A stretch of 64,000 nucleotides of DNA from NCBI RefSeq assembly GCF_022568815.1, contig NZ_JAKZHX010000004.1:62001-126000 (forward strand), written 5' to 3'. The notes below the pieces were generated by a model. It worked only from the letters and a program-made list of their open reading frames with translations. It had not been told where the DNA came from and did not search any database. The first letter of the stretch is position 1, and each line of letters opens with the position of its first letter. This stretch comes from Undibacterium paludis. GTDB lineage: Bacteria > Pseudomonadota > Gammaproteobacteria > Burkholderiales > Burkholderiaceae_D. The translations under genes and the position numbers were made by a program. Shown in pieces: positions 8,048 through 17,932 of this stretch.

Positions 8048-10153
8048 TTACTTTTTGCGCTGCGGCGGCAAGTCTGTACAGACGCCTTTATACACCTCAG
8101 CCGCCATGCCTATCGATTCACCGAGGGTAGGATGTGGATGGATGGTCTTGCCGATATCCACTGCATCAGCACCCATCTCGATGGCCAGGGCGATTTCACC
8201 TATCATGTCACCGGCATGTGTGCCGACGATGCCACCACCGACGATGCGCTTGGTCTCGGCATCGAACAGCAACTTGGTGAAGCCTTCGTCACGGCCATTG
8301 GCTACCGCACGACCAGACGCTGCCCATGGGAAATGACCTTTTTCAAGCTTGACGCCTTTGGCCTTGGCTTCATCTTCTGTCATACCTACCCATGCAACTT
8401 CAGGGTCGGTATAGGCAACCGATGGAATGACGCTGGCATCAAAGTAGGCTTTTTCACCAGCCGCTGCTTCTGCTGCCACATGGGCTTCATGTACGGCCTT
8501 GTGTGCCAGCATGGGTTGGCCAACCAGGTCACCAATCGCAAAGATATGCGGCACATTGGTGCGCATCTGCTTGTCGACATTGATGAAGCCACGGTCAGTC
8601 ACGGCCACGCCCGCCTTGTCGGCAGCAATTTTCTTACCGTTAGGGCTGCGGCCCACTGCCACCAATACCAGGTCATACACTTGCGGTGCGGGTGCAGTTG
8701 CGCCAGCTTCGGCGGCTTCGAACGTGACCTTGATGCCCTCAGGCAGGGCTTCAACAGCAACCGTTTTGGTTTTCAACATGATGTTGTCAAAACGTTTTTC
8801 ATTGAATTTTTGCCAGACCTTGACCATATCGCGGTCAGCCCCCTGCATGAGGCCGTCCATCATTTCAACGACATCGATGCGTGAACCCAGGGTGGAGTAC
8901 ACGGTTGCCATTTCGAGGCCGATGATACCGCCACCAATGACCAGCATGCGTTTTGGTATCTGGCGCAATTCCAGCGCACCTGTACTATCGACAATGCGTG
9001 GGTCAGCCGGTACGAAAGGCAGGTTCACGACAGAAGAACCAGCGGCAATAATCGCCTGCTTGAACTGCACTGTCTTTTTACTGCCGTCAGCCGCAGTAAC
9101 TTCAATGTGATTAGGACTGAGGAACTGACCTACACCCTGCACTACATTGACCTTGCGGGCTTTTGCCATGCCATTCAGGCCAGTCGTCATTTTCTTGATG
9201 ACGCTTTCCTTGTAGCCACGCAGTTTATCGATATCGATTTCTGGCTTGGCAAATGTCACGCCATGCGCTGCCATGGACGCAGTTTCATCAATCACGGCGG
9301 CCACGTGCAGCAGCGCCTTGGATGGAATACAGCCAACATTGAGGCAGACACCACCCAGCGTGGAATAACGCTCAACCAATACCGTATTCATGCCCAGATC
9401 GGCAGAACGGAAGGCGGCAGAATAACCACCAGGGCCAGCACCCAATACCATCATGTCGCATTCGACATCGACCTTGCCGGTGTAACCGGAGGCAATCGGC
9501 GCAGGGACGACTGGAGCAGCAGGTGCAGCAGCTACTGGAGCAGCAGCAACAGGAGCAGACGCTGCCTGGCCTGCGGCTTCAACCAGTAACAACAAGCTAC
9601 CTTCTGCAACCTTGTCACCGACCTTGACCTTGAGTTCCTTGACGACACCAGCATGGCTGGATGGAATTTCCATACTGGCTTTGTCAGATTCTACGGTGAT
9701 CAACGACTGGTCTACCTTGATGCTGTCGCCGACCTTGACCATGACTTCGATGACTTCAACTTCCTTGAAGTCGCCAATATCAGGTACCTTGACTTCGACG
9801 ATGCCGGCAGGTGCTGCAACCACAGGAGCGGGCGCAGCGGCAGCAGGAGCCAGTGCTGGAGCAGTCGCAACTGCGGGAGCGGCCTGAGCCACAGGCGCTG
9901 CACTTGCCGCAGCCCCCTCCGCTTCTATCACCAGTAACAAACTGCCTTCAGCAATCTTGTCACCAAGTTTGACTTTCAATTCCTTGATGACGCCGGCGTG
10001 GCTGGAAGGAATTTCCATACTGGCCTTGTCGGATTCCACTGTCACCAGCGATTGATCGACCTTGATGGTGTCACCCACCTTGACCAGCAATTCTATGACT
10101 TCAACTTCCTTGAAATCACCGATATCGGGTACTTTGACTTCGATAGTGCTCAT
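8048..10153 (-). CDS. lpdA: Dihydrolipoyl dehydrogenase (E3) with two N-terminal lipoyl domains
   Basis: This 701-residue E3 reoxidises dihydrolipoamide with FAD and NAD+ in the pyruvate dehydrogenase complex. Two lipoyl domains come first, at about residues 1-82 and 118-198, each with the lipoylated Lys in [10 protein letters not shown]. They are joined by Ala/Pro-rich linkers. The flavoprotein follows from about residue 233, with [11 protein letters not shown] for FAD, the redox disulfide CLNVGC, and a C-terminal HPHPTLGES bearing the catalytic His. The start at 10153 has GGAG upstream; aceF ends 14 bases before it. One lipoyl domain on E3 is common in betaproteobacteria; two, matched with a single one on E2, is unusual. 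Confidence 0.95.
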   Translation of the reverse strand: MSTIEVKVPDIGDFKEVEVIELLVKVGDTIKVDQSLVTVESDKASMEIPSSHAGVIKELKVKLGDKIAEGSLLLVIEAEGAAASAAPVAQAAPAVATAPALAPAAAAPAPVVAAPAGIVEVKVPDIGDFKEVEVIEVMVKVGDSIKVDQSLITVESDKASMEIPSSHAGVVKELKVKVGDKVAEGSLLLLVEAAGQAASAPVAAAPVAAAPAAPVVPAPIASGYTGKVDVECDMMVLGAGPGGYSAAFRSADLGMNTVLVERYSTLGGVCLNVGCIPSKALLHVAAVIDETASMAAHGVTFAKPEIDIDKLRGYKESVIKKMTTGLNGMAKARKVNVVQGVGQFLSPNHIEVTAADGSKKTVQFKQAIIAAGSSVVNLPFVPADPRIVDSTGALELRQIPKRMLVIGGGIIGLEMATVYSTLGSRIDVVEMMDGLMQGADRDMVKVWQKFNEKRFDNIMLKTKTVAVEALPEGIKVTFEAAEAGATAPAPQVYDLVLVAVGRSPNGKKIAADKAGVAVTDRGFINVDKQMRTNVPHIFAIGDLVGQPMLAHKAVHEAHVAAEAAAGEKAYFDASVIPSVAYTDPEVAWVGMTEDEAKAKGVKLEKGHFPWAASGRAVANGRDEGFTKLLFDAETKRIVGGGIVGTHAGDMIGEIALAIEMGADAVDIGKTIHPHPTLGESIGMAAEVYKGVCTDLPPQRKK

Positions 10154-10167
10154 CGTCTGGTCTCCGT

Positions 10168-11502
10168 TCACAGCAAGGTTTTACGCAAATCAGCCAGGAC
10201 ATCGGCCAGATAAGCAGTGAACTTGGCAGCCATGGCACCGTCAATGACGCGGTGGTCATACGACAGCGACAGCGGCAACATCAAACGTGGCTGGAATTGC
10301 TTGCCATCCCAGACCGGTTTGATGCTGGACTTGGACAAGCCAAGGATCGCCACTTCAGGCGCATTGATGATAGGCGTAAATGCCGTGCCACCGATACCAC
10401 CGAGTGAAGATATGGTGAAGGTCGCGCCCTGCATGTCAGCAGGTTTCAGCTTACCTTCGCGTGCCTGGGCAGACAACTCACCCATTTCAACCGCGATTTG
10501 CGACAAGGTTTTTTGATCTGCATTTTTGATCACAGGTACCACCAGGCCATTTGGTGTATCAGCTGCAAAACCAATGTTGTAATACTGCTTCAGGATCAGG
10601 TTTTCACCAGTCGCATCAAGCGAAGAATTAAATGCCGGGAATTTTTTCAATGCCGCAACGCTGGCCTTGATCACAAAGGCCAGCATGGTCAGCTTGACGC
10701 CGGACTTGACCAGTGCCTCGTTAGAGGATTTGCGGAACTCTTCCAGGTCGCCAATATCGGCCTCATCAAACTGCGTCACATGCGGGATCATGACCCAGTT
10801 GCGGTGCAGGTTAGGGCCGCTGAGTTTTTTGATGCGTGACAAAGGTGAAGTCGTGGTCGCGCCAAACTTGCTGAAGTCCAGCGATGGCCAAGGCAATACA
10901 TCGAGACCGACGCCACTGCCATTTTTGGCAACTGGCGCAGCCACTGCGGCAACAGCAGTACTGCCCGCCATGATGCCCTTGACGAAGTTTTGCACGTCTT
11001 CTTGTGTGATGCGGCCTTTTTGACCGGAACCGGCAACGCGGCTCAAGTCAACACCGAGTTCACGCGCAAACTTGCGTATCGACGGTGAGGCATGGGCCTT
11101 GCCTGCGCTGGCTGTTGCGACGGGAGCAACCGGTGCCGGTGCAGCAGCCGCGGCGACTGGAGCAGATGCAGGGGCTGCTGGCGCAGGTGTTACAGCTACA
11201 GGCGCTGGAGCAGCAGCTGTGGCTACCGGAGCCGCCGCTGGCGCTGCACTTGCTGCAGCTGCAGCTGCAGCATCAACCACGACCAGCAAAGAACCTTCAG
11301 CAACCTTGTCGCCGACTTTGACTTTAATTTCTGTGACCACACCGGCATGGCTGGATGGTATTTCCATGCTGGCTTTATCCGATTCTACGGTGATCAGTGA
11401 CTGATCCACCTTGATGGTGTCGCCGACTTTTACCATCAGCTCAATGACTTCAACTTCCTTGAAATCACCAATATCCGGTACTTTGACTTCTACGCTACTC
11501 AT
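10168..11502 (-). CDS. aceF: Dihydrolipoyllysine acetyltransferase (E2 of pyruvate dehydrogenase)
   Basis: The 444-residue E2 core protein transfers acetyl from lipoamide to CoA. It has one lipoyl domain (about residues 1-80, Lys in [10 protein letters not shown]), a long Ala/Pro/Val linker, and a peripheral subunit-binding domain ([16 protein letters not shown], about 137-175). The catalytic acyltransferase domain ends with the active-site motif DHRVIDGA near residue 416. At 444 residues it is shorter than E2s with two or three lipoyl domains. The start at 11502 has GGAG upstream, inside a weaker ATG at 11514. It is the middle gene of aceE-aceF-lpdA. Confidence 0.96.
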   Translation of the reverse strand: MSSVEVKVPDIGDFKEVEVIELMVKVGDTIKVDQSLITVESDKASMEIPSSHAGVVTEIKVKVGDKVAEGSLLVVVDAAAAAAASAAPAAAPVATAAAPAPVAVTPAPAAPASAPVAAAAAPAPVAPVATASAGKAHASPSIRKFARELGVDLSRVAGSGQKGRITQEDVQNFVKGIMAGSTAVAAVAAPVAKNGSGVGLDVLPWPSLDFSKFGATTTSPLSRIKKLSGPNLHRNWVMIPHVTQFDEADIGDLEEFRKSSNEALVKSGVKLTMLAFVIKASVAALKKFPAFNSSLDATGENLILKQYYNIGFAADTPNGLVVPVIKNADQKTLSQIAVEMGELSAQAREGKLKPADMQGATFTISSLGGIGGTAFTPIINAPEVAILGLSKSSIKPVWDGKQFQPRLMLPLSLSYDHRVIDGAMAAKFTAYLADVLADLRKTLL

Positions 11503-11632
11503 AGTTTTCTCCATAGTCGCCCTGCTATCTTGCAGGGCGGTTGGGGTAAAGACAAGGTTTCATTCAACCGTCTTCACACTTATCCTGCCCTACAAAAAGG
11601 ACAGGAAATGTTAGTGGGTGTCAGACGTAAAA

Positions 11633-14329
11633 TTACACAGTAACCGGATTAGGCTTATCTGCATCGATACCGTACTTGGCAATCGCCTGCGCCACCACGG
11701 ATGCAGACAATGCACCTTCATCCGCCAGTGTTTTCAATGCAGCGATAACGACGAAGTAGCGGTTGACCTCAAAGAACTCACGCAATTTGGCACGTGAATC
11801 AGAGCGACCAAAACCATCCGTACCCAGGACTTTGTAGCTACGGTCTTTTGGTATGAAGGCACGTACCTGTTCAGCAAAGGTACGCATATAGTCTGTCGAT
11901 ACAACGATAGGACCAGTTGTGTCTTTCAGGCATTGGGCGATGTATGGTACGCGTGGTTCTGCGGTCGGGTGCAACATGTTCCAGCGTTCGACATCCTGGC
12001 CATCACGCGCGAGCAAAGTGAAGGATGGTGCAGACCAGACGTCGGCAGCAATACCCCAGTCATTTTGCAGCAGATCAGCAGCAGCAATCACTTCACGCAG
12101 GATGGTGCCTGAGCCCATCAGTTGCACGCGGTGCTTGGTGGTCTGCTCTGATTTTTGCAACTGGTACAGACCTTTGATGATGCCCTCTTCCTGTCCAGCT
12201 TTCAAACCTGGATGGCTATAGTTTTCATTCATCAGGGTGATGTAGTAGAACACGTCTTCCTGGTCGGTCACCATGCGGCGCAGGCCATCATGCATGATGA
12301 CGGCGACTTCATGTGCAAAGGTAGGATCGTAAGGTACGCAGTTAGGGATGGTCGATGCCAGTACGTGGCTGTGACCATCTTCATGCTGCAAGCCTTCGCC
12401 ATTGAGTGTCGTACGGCCAGCCGTGCCACCGAGCAGGAAGCCGCGGGCGCGCATGTCACCAGCCGCCCAGGCCAGGTCGCCTATGCGTTGCAGACCGAAC
12501 ATGGAGTAGTAAGTGTAGAACGGGATCATGACGCGGTTATTGGTCGAGTACGAAGTCGCCGCAGCGATCCATGAACTCATGCCACCGGCTTCATTGATAC
12601 CTTCCTGCAAAATCTGACCAGCCTTGTCTTCACGATAGTACATGACCTGGTCTTTATCGACAGGCTCATACAACTGACCAACCTGGCTGAAAATACCGAT
12701 CTGACGGAACAGGCCTTCCATACCAAAGGTACGGGATTCATCGACCATGATAGGGACTACGCGCGGGCCTATGCTGGCATCACGCAACAAAGCAGTCAGG
12801 ATACGCACATAAGCAGCAGTCGTAGAGATTTCACGACCTTCGGCAGTGGGCTCCAGCATGGCCTGGAAGGCAGTCAATTCTGGCACGACCAGTGCTTCAT
12901 CGGCCTTTTGACGGCGTTGTGGCAAATAACCGCCAAGCGCCTTGCGACGCTCTTGCAGGTATTGCATTTCTGGCGTGTCATCAGCCGGTTTGAAGAAAGG
13001 AATAGCTGGCAGTTGCTCATCAGAGATGGGCAACTGGAAGCGGTCGCGCAAAGCCTTGATGGCTTCGTCGTCGAGCTTTTTGGTGTTGTGTGCCGTATTG
13101 CGTGCTTCGCCGGATTTGCCAAAGCCAAAGCCCTTGACGCTCTTGGCCAGGATAACGGTAGGCTGGCCCTTGTTTTCCTGGGCGACCTTGAATGCTGCGT
13201 AAATCTTGTGTGGGTCATGACCGCCACGGGTCAGACGCCAGATATCATCATCCGACATCTTGCTGACCATTTCCAGCAATTTAGGATGTTTGCCAAAGAA
13301 GTTGGCGCGTACATAGGCACCGTCCTTGGCTTTGTAGTTCTGATATTCACCATCGACGGTTTCCATCATCACTTTTTGCAGGATGCCGTCTTTGTCTTTG
13401 GCCAGCAATTCATCCCAGCCGCTGCCCCAGATGACCTTGACGACGTTCCAGCCAGCGCCACGGAAATCAGATTCCAGTTCCTGGATGATCTTGCCATTGC
13501 CACGTACCGGGCCATCCAGACGTTGCAGGTTACAGTTGACGACAATGACCAGGTTGTCGAGCTGCTCGCGACCAGCCATGCCGATCGCACCCATGGATTC
13601 TGGTTCGTCCATCTCACCATCACCGCAGAATGCCCAGACCTTGCGTTTTTCTGTGTCGGCAATACCGCGTGCATGCAGGTATTTCAAAAAGCGCGCCTGG
13701 TAAATCGCCATCAGCGGGCCCAGGCCCATGGAGACAGTAGGGAATTGCCAGAAATCAGGCATCAGTTTTGGATGCGGATAAGACGACAGGCCCTTGCCAT
13801 CGACTTCGCGACGGAAATGCAGCAACTGGTCTTCAGTCAGGCGGCCTTCGAGGAAGGCGCGTGCATAGATACCGGGGGAAGAATGGCCTTGTATGTACAA
13901 CAGATCGCCACCGTGATCTTCCGTCGGCGCATGCCAGAAATGGTTGAAGCCTATGCCCAGCATATTCGCCAGCGAGGCAAAGCTGGACAGGTGACCGCCA
14001 AGATCACCGTCAAGACGGTTAGCCTTGACCACCATGGCCATGGCGTTCCAGCGCATATAAGAGCGCAGGCGCTCTTCAATTTCCAGGTTACCCGGGCAAT
14101 GCTCGCCCTGGTCCGCCGGAATGGTATTCACATAGGCGGTATTGCTGGAAAAAGGAATATGGGCACCACGACGACGCGCCAGGTCAACCATGCGCTCCAT
14201 CAGGTAATGAGCCCGTTCTGGCCCTTCGTTCTCTATGACGGCTTCGAGCGCATCCAGCCACTCGTTCGTTTCAACTACATCTGGATCATTGGCGGCCTGG
14301 GCCAGCACCTGGTCAATCTGGGGTGACAT
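11633..14329 (-). CDS. aceE: Pyruvate dehydrogenase E1 component, homodimeric
   Basis: The 898-residue thiamine diphosphate enzyme decarboxylates pyruvate and reductively acetylates the E2 lipoyl group. The thiamine-binding motif begins FCGDGEMDEPES and continues to NLVIVVNCNLQRLDGP. Length and the C-terminal HIS/Lys-rich domain match homodimeric E1. The start at 14329 follows AGGAG by nine bases; an in-frame start 19 codons upstream has no such site. It leads the operon with aceF and lpdA. About 130 bases separate it from aceF, which may hold an extra processing or promoter site, though I see no clear terminator there. Confidence 0.97.
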   Translation of the reverse strand: MSPQIDQVLAQAANDPDVVETNEWLDALEAVIENEGPERAHYLMERMVDLARRRGAHIPFSSNTAYVNTIPADQGEHCPGNLEIEERLRSYMRWNAMAMVVKANRLDGDLGGHLSSFASLANMLGIGFNHFWHAPTEDHGGDLLYIQGHSSPGIYARAFLEGRLTEDQLLHFRREVDGKGLSSYPHPKLMPDFWQFPTVSMGLGPLMAIYQARFLKYLHARGIADTEKRKVWAFCGDGEMDEPESMGAIGMAGREQLDNLVIVVNCNLQRLDGPVRGNGKIIQELESDFRGAGWNVVKVIWGSGWDELLAKDKDGILQKVMMETVDGEYQNYKAKDGAYVRANFFGKHPKLLEMVSKMSDDDIWRLTRGGHDPHKIYAAFKVAQENKGQPTVILAKSVKGFGFGKSGEARNTAHNTKKLDDEAIKALRDRFQLPISDEQLPAIPFFKPADDTPEMQYLQERRKALGGYLPQRRQKADEALVVPELTAFQAMLEPTAEGREISTTAAYVRILTALLRDASIGPRVVPIMVDESRTFGMEGLFRQIGIFSQVGQLYEPVDKDQVMYYREDKAGQILQEGINEAGGMSSWIAAATSYSTNNRVMIPFYTYYSMFGLQRIGDLAWAAGDMRARGFLLGGTAGRTTLNGEGLQHEDGHSHVLASTIPNCVPYDPTFAHEVAVIMHDGLRRMVTDQEDVFYYITLMNENYSHPGLKAGQEEGIIKGLYQLQKSEQTTKHRVQLMGSGTILREVIAAADLLQNDWGIAADVWSAPSFTLLARDGQDVERWNMLHPTAEPRVPYIAQCLKDTTGPIVVSTDYMRTFAEQVRAFIPKDRSYKVLGTDGFGRSDSRAKLREFFEVNRYFVVIAALKTLADEGALSASVVAQAIAKYGIDADKPNPVTV

Positions 14330-14438
14330 AGAGTGGGTCTCCTGTTGGTGCGCGTTTGGGTGAAACGCGCGTGGGCGAATCGACAAATTACGGCTAGTTT
14401 TTCGTTATCGCAAGCATTTTAACAGGACTTTTTATTTT

Positions 14439-14496
14439 TTCAAATAGCGATATATGTTTTCATATTGTGAAATTTAAGCTGCAACGCAGCATTTTT
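14439..14496 (-). promoter_or_regulatory. aceE upstream regulatory segment (copy A of a duplicated pair)
   Basis: This lies 110-170 bases upstream of aceE. It contains the dyad TTTCATATTGTGAAA, then GCTGC-AAC-GCAGC. A very similar segment occurs at 15499-15556 in the same orientation. In both, the arms of each dyad remain largely complementary although bases differ, which points to protein binding or RNA folding. The TTTCA/TGAAA type of dyad is reminiscent of IclR- or TetR-type operators; the binding protein is not known. Confidence 0.45.
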
Positions 14497-14569
14497 TAAA
14501 CTGCACGAAAACCTTTATATCGCCAGATTATGGCTAACTTATTCCCTATCTCTCACCAAGGAAAAATAA

Positions 14570-14610
14570 AAAACCACTCTCCTAGGCATAGGCAAGAGCG
14601 GTTTTTAAGT
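14570..14610 (-). terminator. Intrinsic terminator with no surviving gene upstream
   Basis: A 12-bp stem, AAAAACCACTCT/AGAGCGGTTTTT, encloses a 14-base loop. The single mismatch becomes a G-U pair in the minus-strand RNA, and a U run follows in that direction, so it is oriented to end a minus-strand transcript from above 14610. Only insertion-sequence remnant lies there, which suggests the gene it served has been lost. Confidence 0.6.
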
Positions 14611-14918
14611 GCGCCACTGACGTGCGCGTGTTCTATATACCTTCCATGATCTTGATACAACGGCTCCAACAGCCAGCAGCAATATGAAAGATCTATCAAA
14701 TACTTGTTTGCAGTTACGGAAAAGTGCTGCAAATCACACAAAAGAAAAAATTTTCCTTATAAAAATCAACAAATGAAATTTTTATTCTTAAGAAAATAAC
14801 GACCTATCTGATCGGAAACGCTTATCGCAATATAACCTCTACGCAAGGTTTTACAAAAAATTCCAGCGCGAACATAAAAAATGTTGGATCGTACGTCTAA
14901 TGTTGAATGTTTAATAGA

Positions 14919-15329
14919 CTAAATAACCGTGATAACATTACGTACAAGAAAACCACATTCTGTTCGTTTGCTAGCTGAATTGACCCTATCAGTTTGATCC
15001 ACCTTCCACTTCCTGGCGAAGGCTGCCACCCGGTCATACGACCCCTCAAATCCCAATTCTTTCAGATCCAAGTGAAGCTGCTTTAGACTGCGCCGCTGCT
15101 TACGATTTTTACTCGCTTCGGTTTTAAGCCAGCTTGAAAGCTGCAATGCATATTTATCGATGGCACTGGCTGTTTGTCGCTCTGCATAGGCTGGCTCTGT
15201 GACTTCAGAGCGCAGATAGCGTCGAACTGTGTTGCGAGAGATGCCCAATCGTCTGGCGATCTCCCGTAATGGAATCTGGTCACGAATGTGCCAGCGTCGA
15301 ATAATACCTAGTAATGCCACGTCAATCAC
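14919..15329 (-). pseudogene. istA: Truncated IstA transposase of an IS21-family element
   Basis: The 136 codons match the start of IS21-family IstA. A helix-turn-helix region is followed by RRYLRSEVTEPAYAERQ, the sequence KNRKQRRSLKQLHLDLKELG, and YDRVAAFARKWK. IstA proteins are several hundred residues long with a DDE catalytic core, which is entirely absent here. Homology appears to end around RVNSASKRT, after which the frame runs out in unrelated sequence. The IstB ATPase helper is also missing. The element is dead. Confidence 0.8.
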
Positions 15330-15434
15330 TCCTGCTCCCTACTCATCAAGATAAGTAGGATTGTGTGCTAAACGTGGGTCAAATTTAGATGCAATTTATC
15401 CAGCAAAGTGGGTCAATTTTCAGTGCAAATCAAC
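14930..15434 (-). mobile_element. IS21-family insertion sequence remnant with one end preserved
   Basis: The preserved left end, read on the minus strand from about 15434, starts TGTTGATTTGCACTGAAAAT. It is followed by two short repeats of the type TTGACCCAC (near 15405 and 15375), which is how IS21 termini with multiple transposase sites look. The istA fragment begins about 100 bases inside. The right end is missing. Exact boundaries are estimates. Confidence 0.6.
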
Positions 15435-15498
15435 AGATCTCCGCCAATTACATCAATCACAGCACAGACACACGGTTAAAACGGATAAATTTCTATAT

Positions 15499-15556
15499 TC
15501 ATATAGCGATATATAATTCCATATTGTGGGATTTAAGCTGCGGCGCAGCATTTTCA
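15499..15556 (-). promoter_or_regulatory. Second copy (B) of the aceE-type regulatory segment
   Basis: Copy B has the dyad TTCCATATTGTGGGA and the hairpin GCTGC-GGC-GCAGC, aligned without gaps to copy A (14439-14496) over about 58 bases and identical at most positions. It faces into the insertion-sequence remnant, and no intact gene follows it. It is either the orphaned promoter of a lost gene or a duplicate of the aceE control region. Confidence 0.45.
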
Positions 15557-15710
15557 TATCGCTCCATCATGTCAGAACAGTCATCTAATCCATTGACTAT
15601 GCATTGATTCTGCTTACCACCTTACTGCGCATGAGCCTCATCACGTCCGCGCAGTAAGTTCAGATTAAGTCCGCATTAAATCAACAGTCATATCGCAAGC
15701 AGTTTCTTAA

Positions 15711-15736
15711 AGGCAGGTACGCACAGGTACCTGCCT
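15711..15736. terminator. Stem-loop after the PQQ-propeller lipoprotein gene
   Basis: AGGCAGGTAC and GTACCTGCCT form a perfect 10-bp stem around a 6-base loop, 28 bases beyond the lipoprotein stop codon. The U run in the minus-strand direction is short (TTTAAG), so termination may be weak. Confidence 0.5.
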
Positions 15737-15763
15737 ATACAGACAATTGCGGACTATTACTGG

Positions 15764-17791
15764 TTATTTGGTATTGAACGCCATAAAGCTGCCATAACCG
15801 CTGGTGCCTTTGTTCACATAAAGAATGCCATTTTTAGACAGGGCCAGATCCCCGCCTCGTGGATAAGACCACACCGTCTGATGATTACTCAAATCGACAG
15901 CAAATACAAAACTAAAAGAACCAACCAGTAAAACATTGTTGGTAACAATCATGTTTTGCAGATAGCCATTGGCACCAATCGGCTTTTGGTCATAGTAAAC
16001 GCCATCCGGAAATTTCCACTGCCACAGCAAAGCCCCGGTGCTGAGAGAGCGGGCATCAACGCTATATCCATTGAGGATGTACAGGGTGGAACCAGCACAA
16101 ACAGGATTACTATAAAACGTATCTTTGACGGTCCATTTAATTTTTTGCGAAGCCAGATCAAAGTTCACCAGACTCAATCCATTACTTGCAATCAATAAAT
16201 TCCCGCCGTCACACAAGGTTGGCTCCACCCTGGTCATTGAAGCCTGGATATCAGGTGCGGCGATCAGCGTCGTCTGCTTGCCGGTTTGACGATTAATCAT
16301 CGCCAATCCGCCTGGCCCGATAGTATTCCCCTTGGGGACAAACATATAGACGTAACTGGTGTCTACTGCTGGCGACCAGAGTGCATCCGTATTAACGGAT
16401 GCAAAACTCCAGTTGCTGCTCAGTGTATCCGCCGACGAACTGGACAAGAACTGACTCTGTGCTCCATCCCGGCTGAAAACAGTTTGCCCATCGACCACTG
16501 GCGCATAAAAATAGCTGCTTGTTGTGATGACGTTCGTTTTACCCAATCTATTGCCATTGGATTGATCCAGCATCCACAAACCCGAGCTTTGCATGCCGCC
16601 CGTACTCATGAAATAGACTTTGCCGTTTTGCGCGGCAGGTGGGTTTATCCAGCCATCAGCAACCGGAAACGTCCATTTGACCTTACCATCAGATTCATTA
16701 ACAGCGAATACCGCACCACCATTTCCGCCATTTGCTGCCTGTGCCGAGAAATAGACTGTGTCACCCTGCGTACTGATCAGCCCCTGCGCCATGTATTTGC
16801 TGTCGATCTCAAACAGGAATCGCGGTGAAAAGGCATTCACATTCAGCGTGACCGGCACGTAACCTGTATGTGCCACATTGCCCTGGTAGCCATTCCAGTC
16901 GGTCGCGCCCGGCGTAGGTGACAGTGTGCTGCTATTCGTTTTTACTTCCAGATTGTAGGGTATTTTCCAGGGGTTGATTTGATAGGGGAAATCACATGAA
17001 TTAATATTCCCTCCGCACAGGCGTACTTCCAGCGCCCCCACATATTTGCCCACTGGCGGTTTTGAAGTCATCCTTACAGTGGTGCGTATGGTATTTTTAT
17101 CGACCCTGGTCACTGAATTACCATTGGTCAGCAAACCGGCAGGATCGATGACACTGACACCAACACGATTGATGAAATCAATGCCTGCTTCACTTCTGAT
17201 TTCAAGCTCAAATGACTTTTCTTCGGCAGGAACAAAGGATGCGGTGATCTCCGCTGGGCTGATCGTAATACTTGGCGCTCTTACTTCAAAGCTGTATGGC
17301 AGCTTCCAGGGCGAGCCTTCATGCGGCTGCGCACAACTATAGGGACTGTCCTTGCATAATCTCACTTCCAGTATGCCGCTATATCTGCCCGGCTTGAGGC
17401 TTCTAGTCGTGACACTTGCCTGGTAATTGTATTTATCAACAGCCTTAATCCTGATGTCGTCAGTAATGACACCTGTTGTGTCGATGATCGCGACATTCAC
17501 CACATCCGGGAAATTGCGGTTCGCGCGTATATCAAGCGACAAGGTTTTATTTTCATAAGGCAGAATAGTCGCCGTCAGACTGGATGGCGTAAAGCTCAAG
17601 CCACCATCGTTGGATACTACCGGTAACGTGTCAGCTGGATTGCCTGAATTGGTGGTCGATGTACCTGTATTTGTGCCCGTATTAGTACTTGTATTCGTAC
17701 TTGGTCCGGCACCGCCACCCGAACCGCCGCCACAGCCTGTCAAAAGCAAAGACAGCAACAGAAAGGAGGTGAGTTTTTTGATGTTTTTCAT
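15764..17791 (-). CDS. Lipoprotein with Ig-like domains and a PQQ-type beta-propeller
   Basis: The 675-residue product starts with a lipoprotein signal (LLLTGCGGGSGGG; lipidated Cys about residue 20) and a Thr/Asn/Gly-rich flexible linker (residues about 27-50). Two similar all-beta units follow (about 60-170 and 175-285), each with the pattern VRLC or LEVRLC and WKIPY or WKLPY, so they are an internal duplication. Residues about 300-675 carry propeller blades of PQQ-enzyme/BamB type (AVNESDGKVKWTF, LSTGALLWQWKFPDG, FAVDLSNHQTVWSY). It probably sits on the outer membrane as a binding or scaffold protein. No catalytic residues are evident. Confidence 0.82.
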   Translation of the reverse strand: MKNIKKLTSFLLLSLLLTGCGGGSGGGAGPSTNTSTNTGTNTGTSTTNSGNPADTLPVVSNDGGLSFTPSSLTATILPYENKTLSLDIRANRNFPDVVNVAIIDTTGVITDDIRIKAVDKYNYQASVTTRSLKPGRYSGILEVRLCKDSPYSCAQPHEGSPWKLPYSFEVRAPSITISPAEITASFVPAEEKSFELEIRSEAGIDFINRVGVSVIDPAGLLTNGNSVTRVDKNTIRTTVRMTSKPPVGKYVGALEVRLCGGNINSCDFPYQINPWKIPYNLEVKTNSSTLSPTPGATDWNGYQGNVAHTGYVPVTLNVNAFSPRFLFEIDSKYMAQGLISTQGDTVYFSAQAANGGNGGAVFAVNESDGKVKWTFPVADGWINPPAAQNGKVYFMSTGGMQSSGLWMLDQSNGNRLGKTNVITTSSYFYAPVVDGQTVFSRDGAQSQFLSSSSADTLSSNWSFASVNTDALWSPAVDTSYVYMFVPKGNTIGPGGLAMINRQTGKQTTLIAAPDIQASMTRVEPTLCDGGNLLIASNGLSLVNFDLASQKIKWTVKDTFYSNPVCAGSTLYILNGYSVDARSLSTGALLWQWKFPDGVYYDQKPIGANGYLQNMIVTNNVLLVGSFSFVFAVDLSNHQTVWSYPRGGDLALSKNGILYVNKGTSGYGSFMAFNTK

Positions 17792-17868
17792 AAAGATTGA
17801 GAAAATTTACCGCATGTGAAAGCAAATGAAATCATGTGGTTTACTAGTCGTTGAAGCGCAAGAAATCT

Positions 17869-17883
17869 GCGGGAAAATCCCGC
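17869..17883. terminator. Short GC hairpin after the DUF2322-type gene
   Basis: GCGGGA-AAA-TCCCGC, about 50 bases past the stop at 17933, is followed on the minus strand by a moderately U-rich stretch. A weak terminator is plausible. Confidence 0.35.
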
Positions 17884-17932
17884 TTCGCCAATCAGGACAG
17901 ATCCGTCCCTTGCATTACCCACCAATGCACAA

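Noticed and set aside
10154-10171. GTG at 10171 as the lpdA start, overlapping the aceF stop
   Set aside because: The ATG at 10153 has GGAG at proper spacing and gives the same N-terminus as the E2 lipoyl domain.
12908-14326. 472-codon open frame antisense to aceE
   Set aside because: It lies entirely within the conserved E1 gene and shows no recognisable motif. Codon bias of aceE explains the open frame.
14553-14741. 62-codon minus-strand frame between aceE and the IS21 remnant
   Set aside because: It runs through the terminator hairpin and has no ribosome site or family resemblance.
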